The notes under the pieces are model-generated. The model was not told the DNA's origin, searched no databases, and worked only from the letters and a program-made list of their open reading frames with translations. Shown here one piece after another: positions 1-5,221 of a stretch of DNA of 20,853 nt. The stretch is from DASQHM01 sp035632095 (lineage in GTDB: Bacteria; Pseudomonadota; Alphaproteobacteria; Ferrovibrionales; Ferrovibrionaceae), in NCBI GenBank assembly GCA_035632095.1, contig DASQHM010000100.1, positions 1-20,853 of the forward strand. Reading direction: 5' to 3'. The translations under genes were made by a program, and so were the position numbers. Positions within the stretch are counted from its first letter, which is position 1. Every line of letters starts with the position of its first letter.

Positions 1-33
1 ACTGACGCTACTGGGACATAAAGGGCGTGCGAC

Positions 34-204
34 TTATCGCCAATCGCCGCGGCCCCAATAGTCGCGATCGTGATGCCAGTAATAATGCGGCTCACCGTAA
101 TAGACCGGGCGTTCCGGCACGACGATGCAGGCGTTGAGGCCGATTGCGACCAGCGGCAGCGCCACCGCGAGGAATTTCAGGTTGCGCCAAAATCGTTTCG
201 ACAT
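34..204 (-). CDS. Small putative lipoprotein (56 aa)
   Basis: This short protein opens with a basic N-terminus (MSKRFWRN), then a hydrophobic stretch at about residues 9-24 ending in LNAC. This looks like a lipobox, although Asn at -2 is unusual. After the Cys comes IVVPERP and a tail rich in Tyr, His, Trp, Asp and Arg, as in many short alphaproteobacterial envelope lipoproteins. I chose ATG 204 because GGAGGG lies about 6 nt upstream; an extension to 249 would bury that site inside the gene. The Shine-Dalgarno sequence is part of a perfect inverted repeat (see the leader feature), so translation may be controlled. Export and lipidation are inferred. No function is known to me. It follows the VOC gene on the same strand after 119 bp. 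Confidence 0.6.
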   Translation of the reverse strand: MSKRFWRNLKFLAVALPLVAIGLNACIVVPERPVYYGEPHYYWHHDRDYWGRGDWR

Positions 205-265
205 GGCAGCCCTCCGTGTCCGAAGCGGCGCGAACGCGTCGCGCCTCACCTACACACACGGAGGG
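205..265 (-). promoter_or_regulatory. SD-sequestering leader hairpin of the small lipoprotein gene
   Basis: In the minus-strand transcript, bases complementary to 256-265 (CCCTCCGTGT) pair perfectly over 10 bp with the bases at 219-210 (ACACGGAGGG), which contain the GGAGGG ribosome binding site. The 36-nt loop carries a second perfect 7-bp stem (227-233 with 239-245, GGCGCGA/TCGCGCC, 5-nt loop). The complementarity is seen directly. Translational control is an inference. Confidence 0.55.
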
Positions 266-323
266 AAACGTCGAATACCGCGATGCAATTAGATTAAATC
301 TTGGTAAGCCACTGTGGCGAGAA

Positions 324-716
324 TCAGGCGGGCGTGTGGCACACCGCCTCCACGTTGTATCCGTCCAGATCGAAAACGAACGCGCCGTAGTAATGCTTGT
401 GATAATGGGGGCGCAGTCCGGGCGCGCCGTTGTCCTTGGCGCCGGCCGCCATCGCCGCCTTGTAGAACGCGTCGACCGCCGCGCGATTGGGCGCCAGGAA
501 CGCGATGTGGAACGGCGTTTGCGGGACTTTCCGCTCGGCCAGCCAGAACGCGGCCTTCGGCGCGGCGCCGATGCCGACAAACTTGCCGCCGCCGGTCTTG
601 CTTTCGTCGTAGTCGTAGAGCGGGGCATAACCGATCGGCTTCAAGGCGGCCGCGTAGAAAGCACGGCTTTTCGCCAGATCGCGAACGTACAATGTGACGT
701 GGTCGATCATTGCCAT
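324..716 (-). CDS. VOC family (glyoxalase/bleomycin resistance fold) protein
   Basis: This 130-aa protein has the paired beta-alpha-beta-beta-beta modules of the vicinal oxygen chelate superfamily. Module 1 starts MIDHVTLYVRDLAKSRAFY and module 2 starts near PFHIAFLAP. Likely metal ligands are His6, His70 and Glu123 (in NVEAVCH), matching the usual His/His/Glu pattern. Length fits single-domain lactoylglutathione-lyase-like members, whose substrates vary widely, so the reaction cannot be named. ATG 716 is preceded by GGGAGGGAG at good spacing; an in-frame extension to 1490 only reads through the upstream gene in the wrong frame. It starts 17 bp after the enolase-superfamily gene and is probably co-transcribed with it, so the two may act on related small molecules (inference). 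Confidence 0.85.
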   Translation of the reverse strand: MAMIDHVTLYVRDLAKSRAFYAAALKPIGYAPLYDYDESKTGGGKFVGIGAAPKAAFWLAERKVPQTPFHIAFLAPNRAAVDAFYKAAMAAGAKDNGAPGLRPHYHKHYYGAFVFDLDGYNVEAVCHTPA

Positions 717-733
717 GGCCAACTCCCTCCCGA

Positions 734-1831
734 TCAATCGAATGCGTAGCGTTTCACCGCGGCTTCGTCCCAGGCGATCCCGGCGCCCGCGGTTTCCCGG
801 ATCACCGCGTGACCTTTGCTCACCTTCAGCGGATCGGTCAACACCGGCGCCGCCCAGTCGACGTATTCGAGCCAGTGCCGCGTCGGCGTCACAGTCAAGA
901 CATGCGCGCTGAATTCCGGGAACAAGTGGGATGACATGGGAATCCCGGCGGCTTCGGCCAAGGCAGCCGCCCGAAGCCAGCCCGTGACGCCGCCAATGCG
1001 TTGTAAATCCGGCATCATGTAGTCGGCCGCCTTCGCCGCGATGGCATCCGCCATGGCGCGCGGGCCGTAAAAGTTCTCGCCGATCTGGATCGGCGTCGCG
1101 ACCTCCGCGGCAATCTTGGCTTGGCCCGCCAGGTCGTCGTAAACGATGGGCTCTTCGATCCACGCCAGCCCCTCGCCGTCGAACGCGCGGCCGCGGCGGA
1201 TCGCTTCCATGGTGTCGAGGCCCTGGTTGAAGTCGGTCATCAAGGTCACGTGCTCCGGCACTGCCGCGCGTACGGCGCGGATGGCGGCCAAGTCCTCCGC
1301 CAAGGCCGGGCGGCCGACGCGGACCTTCATGGCGGTAAATCCGCCCTCGAGCAGGCCTTGCGCTTCCTCCTTGAGCGCGCCGGGCGCCATCAGGCCGAGG
1401 CCGTTGCTGTTGTAGGCGAGCACCGGTTCGACGCGGCCGCCGAGCAGGCGCACCAACGGCAGGTCGGCCGCCTTGGCCAAGGCATCCCACGCCGCCATAT
1501 CGAACCCGGCTATGGCCATGAGCGACACGCCCTGGTGTCCGATCAGCGTCAGGCGGCGGCGCAGATCGTCGAACAGCTGCGCCGGCGCCACGGTTTGGCC
1601 GCGCAGCGCGTCCGCGATGGTGGCGAGCAGGTGCCGGTAGAGCGGAACGGCCGCGGCCAGGTAGGCAAAAATATAGGCGCGTCCGGTGACGCCTTCTTCC
1701 GTTTCCAGGTCGATCAGGACCAGGGGCGCGCTTTCCAGCACGACCACCCTGGTCGCGAGCGGCCGGCGCATGGGAACGCGGACGGCCCGCGTGCGCAGGT
1801 TGCGGAGCGTGAGCTTCGGCATAATGGCCAT
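734..1831 (-). CDS. Mandelate racemase-like enolase superfamily enzyme
   Basis: This 365-aa protein aligns with Pseudomonas mandelate racemase (from memory) at a constant offset of 5 residues. Metal ligands are Asp200, Glu226 and Glu252 (MR 195, 221, 247), the His-Asp dyad is His302/Asp275 (MR 297/270), and Glu322 matches MR Glu317. Lys169 matches MR Lys164, but the S-specific base Lys166 is Arg171, giving KVR instead of KTK. MR Ser139 appears to be Gly144. Enolase chemistry (proton abstraction alpha to a carboxylate, Mg-dependent) is therefore supported, but mandelate as substrate is not; a racemase or an acid-sugar dehydratase are both possible. ATG 1831 has GAAAGG about 8 nt upstream; ATG 1822 is the alternative. 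The VOC gene follows closely. Confidence 0.88.
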   Translation of the reverse strand: MAIMPKLTLRNLRTRAVRVPMRRPLATRVVVLESAPLVLIDLETEEGVTGRAYIFAYLAAAVPLYRHLLATIADALRGQTVAPAQLFDDLRRRLTLIGHQGVSLMAIAGFDMAAWDALAKAADLPLVRLLGGRVEPVLAYNSNGLGLMAPGALKEEAQGLLEGGFTAMKVRVGRPALAEDLAAIRAVRAAVPEHVTLMTDFNQGLDTMEAIRRGRAFDGEGLAWIEEPIVYDDLAGQAKIAAEVATPIQIGENFYGPRAMADAIAAKAADYMMPDLQRIGGVTGWLRAAALAEAAGIPMSSHLFPEFSAHVLTVTPTRHWLEYVDWAAPVLTDPLKVSKGHAVIRETAGAGIAWDEAAVKRYAFD

Positions 1832-1913
1832 GGAGGTTGCCTTTCGCTTTTGCGAAGCGGGCTCGCTGCCGATCTTAGCTCCAGCAGCGGTGTTGTAAGC
1901 ATGCGAGCCGTCA

Positions 1914-1944
1914 TAAAAAAATCTGCGGTAGCCCCAAAAACCGC
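1914..1944 (-). terminator. Terminator-like hairpin in the leader of the enolase-superfamily gene
   Basis: Read on the minus strand, GCGGT (1944-1940) pairs with ACCGC (1929-1925) across a 10-nt loop, and is followed two bases later by seven T (1921-1915). This resembles a weak intrinsic terminator pointing toward the enolase-superfamily gene about 85 nt downstream. It could act as an attenuator or stop antisense transcription. The stem is only 5 bp. Confidence 0.35.
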
Positions 1945-1973
1945 TTGCATCGCCCGGCGTTTGACTTCATTAG
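1945..1973 (+). promoter_or_regulatory. Candidate speDE promoter
   Basis: TTGCAT (1945-1950), a 17-nt spacer and CATTAG (1968-1973) form a tolerable sigma-70-type promoter about 45 nt upstream of speD. The -10 match is weak. TTGACT at 1961 lacks a convincing -10 partner. Confidence 0.25.
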
Positions 1974-2015
1974 AACGCTGCTCTTTGGGGGTCTTGCTCT
2001 TCGGAGGGGTGCGGG

Positions 2016-2477
2016 ATGGCGAAGCAGTCTGCGTTGCGGAAGGTTCGGCTGGCCGAGGCGAAGGACGCCGATGCTGCAGCGAAGCGGGTCGAGACGGCTC
2101 AGCCAGCCGACCACTTCGTGCTCAAGGACGGCCTACAGTTCGCCGGTACGCATCTCTTGGTCGATATGTGGGGCTGCAGCCGGCTGAGCGAGCTGCCACA
2201 CGTGCAGGCGACCCTGACCGAGGCGGTCGCCGCCGTCGGCGCCACCCTGCTCAAGATCGATCTGCACCACTTCCAGCCCGAAGGCGGCATCTCCGGCGTG
2301 GCGGTCCTGGCCGAAAGCCACATGAGCATCCATACCTGGCCCGAGCGCGGCTATGCGGCGCTCGATGTGTTCGTGTGCGGCAACTGCGATGCCTACAAGG
2401 CCATCCCGGTGCTGCGCAGCGCCTTCCGCCCCGAAAGCATCCAACTGGTCGAGCACAAGCGCGGCCTGGTTCCGTGA
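2016..2477 (+). CDS. speD: S-adenosylmethionine decarboxylase proenzyme
   Basis: This is the pyruvoyl-dependent enzyme that makes decarboxylated SAM, the aminopropyl donor for spermidine. The 153-aa protein belongs to the short SpeH-type class. The self-cleavage site is Glu100-Ser101 in LAES-HMSIHTWPE; Ser101 becomes the pyruvoyl group. His106 and Cys121 match the processing and catalytic residues His68 and Cys83 of the Thermotoga enzyme with identical spacing. Compared with that enzyme there is a charged N-terminal extension of about 38 residues. ATG 2016 is supported by GGAGGGG 7 nt upstream; an in-frame GTG at residue 35 has no ribosome binding site. The stop overlaps the speE start by 4 bp, so the two are co-translated. 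Confidence 0.96.
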   Translation: MAKQSALRKVRLAEAKDADAAAKRVETAQPADHFVLKDGLQFAGTHLLVDMWGCSRLSELPHVQATLTEAVAAVGATLLKIDLHHFQPEGGISGVAVLAESHMSIHTWPERGYAALDVFVCGNCDAYKAIPVLRSAFRPESIQLVEHKRGLVP

Positions 2478-3313
2478 CTTGGTTCCAGGAGACTCTGTAT
2501 CAGCACGTCCGCCAGACTTTCGAAATCGAGCGGGTGCTGTATGAGGGGCGTAGCGATTTCCAAGAGGTGAAGGTCCTGCAGACGGTCGAAGTCGGCCGCA
2601 TGCTGGTGCTCGACGGCGTCGTGCAGACCACCGAGCGCGACGAATTCGTCTATCACGAGATGATGGTTCACGTGCCGCTGTTCGCCCACGGCGGCGCCAA
2701 GCGGGTTCTCATCATCGGCGGCGGCGACGGCGGCATTCTGGAAGAAGTGCTGAAGCACCCGGTCGAGCGCGCCGTCATGGTCGAAATCGACGACAAGGTG
2801 ATCGACGTCAGCAAGAAATGGCTGCCCTCCATCTGCGGCAAGGCGTTCGACGACAAGCGAACCCATCTGATCGTGGGCGACGGCGCCAAATACGTGGGCG
2901 AGACCGAAGAGCGGTTCGACGCGGTGATCGTCGATTCCTCCGATCCGATCGGCCCGGCGGAGGTGCTGTTCGCCAGCCCGTTCTATACGGCCTGCAAGCG
3001 TTGCCTGACCGGCGACGGCATCATGGTGAACCAGAACGGCGTGCCGTTCTTCCAGCCGGAGGAGACCCGCAACACCTACCGCAACCTGAAGCTGATCTTT
3101 CCGCAAAACGGCTTTTACGTCATGCCGGTGCCGACCTACTACGGCGGCTTCATGGCCCTGAGCTGGGCGGCCATGCGGGACTTGGCCCGGCAGCCGTCCG
3201 GCGAGATCGAGCAGCGTGTCGCCAGGGCCGGCCTCCCGCTCAACTACTACAACGCGGCCATCCACGGCGCGGCCTTCGCGCTGCCGGGCTACGTGCGCCG
3301 CCTGATGGCCTGA
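2474..3313 (+). CDS. speE: Spermidine synthase (polyamine aminopropyltransferase)
   Basis: This cytoplasmic enzyme transfers the aminopropyl group from decarboxylated SAM to putrescine. The 279-aa protein has the N-terminal beta-strand domain followed by the Rossmann-like core. Visible motifs are GGGDG at 82-86, VEID at 103-106, GDGAKY at 135-140, the catalytic DSSDPIGPAE starting at Asp154 (Asp154 and Asp157), and NQNGVPFF. The start is GTG 2474, overlapping the speD stop as GTGA, which implies translational coupling. The open frame extends upstream to 1121, but that part overlaps speD and the divergent gene and does not resemble protein. Length is typical. With speD it completes the route from putrescine to spermidine, but no putrescine-forming gene is in the window. 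Confidence 0.96.
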   Translation: MTWFQETLYQHVRQTFEIERVLYEGRSDFQEVKVLQTVEVGRMLVLDGVVQTTERDEFVYHEMMVHVPLFAHGGAKRVLIIGGGDGGILEEVLKHPVERAVMVEIDDKVIDVSKKWLPSICGKAFDDKRTHLIVGDGAKYVGETEERFDAVIVDSSDPIGPAEVLFASPFYTACKRCLTGDGIMVNQNGVPFFQPEETRNTYRNLKLIFPQNGFYVMPVPTYYGGFMALSWAAMRDLARQPSGEIEQRVARAGLPLNYYNAAIHGAAFALPGYVRRLMA

Positions 3314-3315
3314 CC

Positions 3316-3337
3316 CCGGCCGGGCCTTTGGCGCCGG
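3316..3337 (+). terminator. Weak hairpin after speE
   Basis: CCGGC (3316-3320) pairs with GCCGG (3333-3337) just after the speE stop, with TATTTT about ten bases further on. It may help end the speDE transcript, but the stem is short and the T-run distant. Confidence 0.25.
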
Positions 3338-3389
3338 ACCGCGGTATTTTCTAAACGATTTCACAGTCTTAGACGCAATCCGCGGCCGC

Positions 3390-3420
3390 CTTGATCGAGC
3401 CCGCAGTCGTCACCACATTA
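3390..3420 (+). promoter_or_regulatory. Candidate heat-shock (sigma-32-type) promoter of hsp20
   Basis: CTTGAT (3390-3395), 17 nt, then CCACATTA (3413-3420) resembles the sigma-32 pattern CTTGAA/CCCCATNT. The predicted transcript would start near 3427, exactly where the first leader helix begins. The match is partial. Confidence 0.35.
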
Positions 3421-3427
3421 TTCTCGT

Positions 3428-3490
3428 GACCCGGTGCCTCGCTAAATGGGCCGGGTCAACGCCCGGCTCGCTCGTTTGAGGAGTTGCACC
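3428..3490 (+). promoter_or_regulatory. ROSE-like RNA thermometer in the hsp20 leader
   Basis: The Shine-Dalgarno GAGGAG (3478-3483) pairs with CUC-G-CUC (3467-3473) across a 4-nt loop, leaving G3470 bulged opposite the SD. This reproduces the ROSE hallmark, U(U/C)GCU facing AGGA. Upstream, CCGGG (3451-3455) can pair with CCCGG (3462-3466), or as CCGGGTC (3451-3457) with GACCCGG (3428-3434), so alternative folds exist. ROSE elements are known to control small heat shock genes in rhizobia by melting at high temperature. The location directly before an hsp20 gene supports the call. Confidence 0.72.
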
Positions 3491-3910
3491 ATGAACCGCG
3501 TCCCTCTGTTCAATAGTCCGTTGCTGCTCGGCTTCGACCATCTCGAGCGCGTGCTCGACCGGGTCGCCAAGACCGCCAGCGACGGCTATCCGCCCTACAA
3601 CATCGAACAGTTCGGCGAGGATCGCTTACGCATCACCTTGGCGGTTGCCGGCTTTCGCGAGACCGATCTGGCTGTGACGATCGAAGACAATCAGCTCTTC
3701 GTGCGCGGCAAACAGGCGGACGACAAGAACGCCAACTATCTCTATCGCGGCATTGCCGCCCGCCAATTCCAGCGCGCGTTTCTGCTGGCGGAGGGCATCG
3801 AAGTGACGAGTGCGGAACTTGAAAGCGGCCTGCTGCACGTCGATCTGCAACGCCGCCGGCCGGAGTCGCAAACGCGGAAAATCGAGATCAAGCGTACGAG
3901 TAGCCGTTGA
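3491..3910 (+). CDS. Hsp20 family small heat shock protein
   Basis: This ATP-independent holdase binds unfolding proteins in the cytoplasm. The 139-aa protein has a short N-terminal arm, an alpha-crystallin domain at about residues 36-125 that includes YNIE, AVAGF and the GLL motif (113-115), and a short basic C-terminal tail. The opening (NRVPLFNSPLLLGFD) and LYRGIAARQFQRAF are typical of the IbpA-like class common in Alphaproteobacteria. ATG 3491 is fixed by GAGGAG seven bases upstream; a longer frame from 3446 would include the thermometer. The C-terminus ends in KIEIKRTSSR and retains the I-x-I type anchor (IEI). It is followed after 41 bp by the DUF1150 gene, a common pairing. Regulation is probably thermal, at the level of translation. 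Confidence 0.94.
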   Translation: MNRVPLFNSPLLLGFDHLERVLDRVAKTASDGYPPYNIEQFGEDRLRITLAVAGFRETDLAVTIEDNQLFVRGKQADDKNANYLYRGIAARQFQRAFLLAEGIEVTSAELESGLLHVDLQRRRPESQTRKIEIKRTSSR

Positions 3911-3951
3911 TTGGCCCTGCTGAATTTAGAGGGCGAAGTGGAGTAAGGAAC

Positions 3952-4176
3952 ATGGATACCAACAGAACCGTTACCGCCTACCAGCAAATCCCGGCCGAGG
4001 CCTTTGCCATGCTCGGCGCGCCGACGCTCGCTTACGTTCGTCCCGTTCAGTCGGAAATGGGCGCTGCTTGGGGCGTGTTCGCCGCCAACGGTCAGCAGAT
4101 CGGCGTGGTGGCCAACCGCGACGTGGCGCATGCCGCCGCCCGGCAGAACGACCTGGAACCCGTAGACGTCAATTGA
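3952..4176 (+). CDS. DUF1150 family protein
   Basis: This 74-aa soluble protein contains the features I associate with DUF1150: an LGAPTLAYVRPV segment near the start, a short predicted beta region (WGVFAANGQQIGVVANRD), and the conserved ending AARQNDLEPVDV. The family is common in Alphaproteobacteria and usually sits just downstream of an hsp20 gene, as here. Its biochemical role is unknown to me. ATG 3952 follows a purine-rich GAGTAAGGAAC; the open frame reaching back to 3907 overlaps the hsp20 stop and gives non-family sequence. It is probably co-transcribed with hsp20, so heat-induced abundance is likely (inference). It converges on ptsN with only 21 bp between stop codons. Confidence 0.85.
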   Translation: MDTNRTVTAYQQIPAEAFAMLGAPTLAYVRPVQSEMGAAWGVFAANGQQIGVVANRDVAHAAARQNDLEPVDVN

Positions 4177-4183
4177 CGCGGAA

Positions 4184-4207
4184 CGCGGCTTGGCGCGCTA
4201 GGCCGCG
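4184..4207. terminator. Possible bidirectional terminator between DUF1150 gene and ptsN
   Basis: CGCGGC (4184-4189) pairs with GCCGCG (4202-4207) around a 12-nt loop in the convergent gap, overlapping the last codons of ptsN. There is no T-run, so this is only a structural candidate. Confidence 0.3.
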
Positions 4208-4662
4208 TGCGACGCCGTCGATTGCGTGAGCAGCGCGTAGAGCGCTTCCGGATTGTCGGTGCCGCGCAACTTCTCGCAGATCGAACGGTCGCGCAGCAAT
4301 CGCGAAACGCGGGCGAGCGCCGTCAGATGATCGGCGCCCGCTTGTTCCGGCGCCAGCAGTACGAAGATCAGATCCACCGGCATCTCGTCGACCGCCTCGA
4401 AATCGATCGGCTGATCGAGCCGGGCGAATAGCCCATAGATGCGGTCGATCCCGGCGAGCTTGCCATGCGGGATGGCGATGCCGTGGCCGACGCCGGTAGA
4501 ACCGAGCCGCTCGCGCTCGAGCAGAACTTCGAAAATCGCGCGTTCGTGCACGCCGGTGAGGCGCATGGCCTTGACGGCCAATTCCTGCAATGCCTGCTTC
4601 TTGCTCGACACCTTCAGGCGCGGGAGCACCTCCTGGAGTCTGAGCAGATCGGCGATTTCCAT
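4198..4662 (-). CDS. ptsN: Nitrogen-regulatory PTS protein EIIA(Ntr)
   Basis: This is the terminal phosphoacceptor of the nitrogen-related phosphotransferase relay (PtsP-NPr-PtsN), a regulator rather than a sugar transporter. The 154-aa protein has the full EIIA-type-2 fold. The phosphorylatable His66 lies in GVGHGIAIPHGKL, and the LIFVLLAPEQAGADHL segment is characteristic. ATG 4662 is preceded by AGAGGGGG about 9 nt upstream. Position downstream of rpoN and hpf on the same strand is the classic arrangement. It starts 24 bp after the hpf stop and is very likely co-transcribed with it. In other bacteria it influences potassium transport, stringent response enzymes and carbon-nitrogen balance; none of that can be read here. 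Confidence 0.95.
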   Translation of the reverse strand: MEIADLLRLQEVLPRLKVSSKKQALQELAVKAMRLTGVHERAIFEVLLERERLGSTGVGHGIAIPHGKLAGIDRIYGLFARLDQPIDFEAVDEMPVDLIFVLLAPEQAGADHLTALARVSRLLRDRSICEKLRGTDNPEALYALLTQSTASHAA

Positions 4663-4686
4663 ATGGGCAGGCCCCCTCTGGCAGGC

Positions 4687-5082
4687 TCAATGACCAGACT
4701 TCGCCGTCGCGGCGCGGCGCGAGCCCACGCGGGTCTCGGGCGGCTCGCTTGGCGGGGAAGCCTCGGTTCCGGCTGAGCCCGGATGCGGATGGTGATTGCG
4801 TAGTTTTCGCTTGTGGCGACGCAGCTGTTTTTCCAGACGCTCGAGCGCCACATCGAGACTGGCGTAGATTTCGTCGGCCGTGCCGTGGCTCTGCGCCGAA
4901 ATGCCGGACCCGACATGCACCGAGCAATCGGCGCGATAGAGATGCGCTTCGCGGGAGAACACGGTGGCTGCGTCCACGGCCTTATCGAAATACTTCGCCA
5001 CGACTGCCACGATCCTGTCTTCGACATGGCCGCGCAGCGCATCGCCGATGTCGATATGTTTGCCTGAAACCTGTACCTTCAT
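4687..5082 (-). CDS. hpf: Ribosome hibernation promoting factor, short form
   Basis: HPF/YfiA proteins bind the decoding region of the 30S subunit and inactivate or dimerise ribosomes in stationary phase. Residues 1 to about 100 form the family domain: MKVQVSGKHIDIGDALRGHV, KYFDKAVDAATVF, YRADCSVHVG, DEIYASLDVALERLEKQLRRHKRKLRNHH. The remaining ~30 residues are a Pro/Ser/Arg-rich, probably disordered tail. The C-terminal dimerisation domain of long HPF, which I expect in most alphaproteobacteria (about 190 aa), is absent, and no other frame before ptsN encodes it. ATG 5082 is fixed by homology, but the leader just before it is C-rich and lacks a clear Shine-Dalgarno. A strong sigma-70 promoter lies in the 139-bp gap after rpoN. 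Confidence 0.88.
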   Translation of the reverse strand: MKVQVSGKHIDIGDALRGHVEDRIVAVVAKYFDKAVDAATVFSREAHLYRADCSVHVGSGISAQSHGTADEIYASLDVALERLEKQLRRHKRKLRNHHPHPGSAGTEASPPSEPPETRVGSRRAATAKSGH

Positions 5083-5153
5083 GGGGGGTCCGGGTTCTGC
5101 TGACGACTTGAAAAAGCCAATATGGGAAGCGGACCGCCATCGCGGAAGCCGGG

Positions 5154-5182
5154 AACATATGAGAGGCGTTTCCGCGTGTCAA
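5154..5182 (-). promoter_or_regulatory. Sigma-70-type promoter of hpf-ptsN
   Basis: On the minus strand TTGACA (5182-5177), a 17-nt spacer and TATGTT (5159-5154) form a near-consensus promoter in the rpoN-hpf gap. Transcription would begin near 5147, giving a leader of about 65 nt. This lets hpf-ptsN be expressed apart from rpoN. Confidence 0.7.
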
Positions 5183-5221
5183 CCAAACCGGGATGCGGTA
5201 GGGGAATAGGCCGGACGGGGC

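Noticed and set aside
1121..2473. Upstream extension of the speE reading frame giving a 730-residue protein
   Set aside because: The added part is low-information sequence antisense to the enolase-superfamily gene and overlapping speD in another frame; homology begins at GTG 2474.
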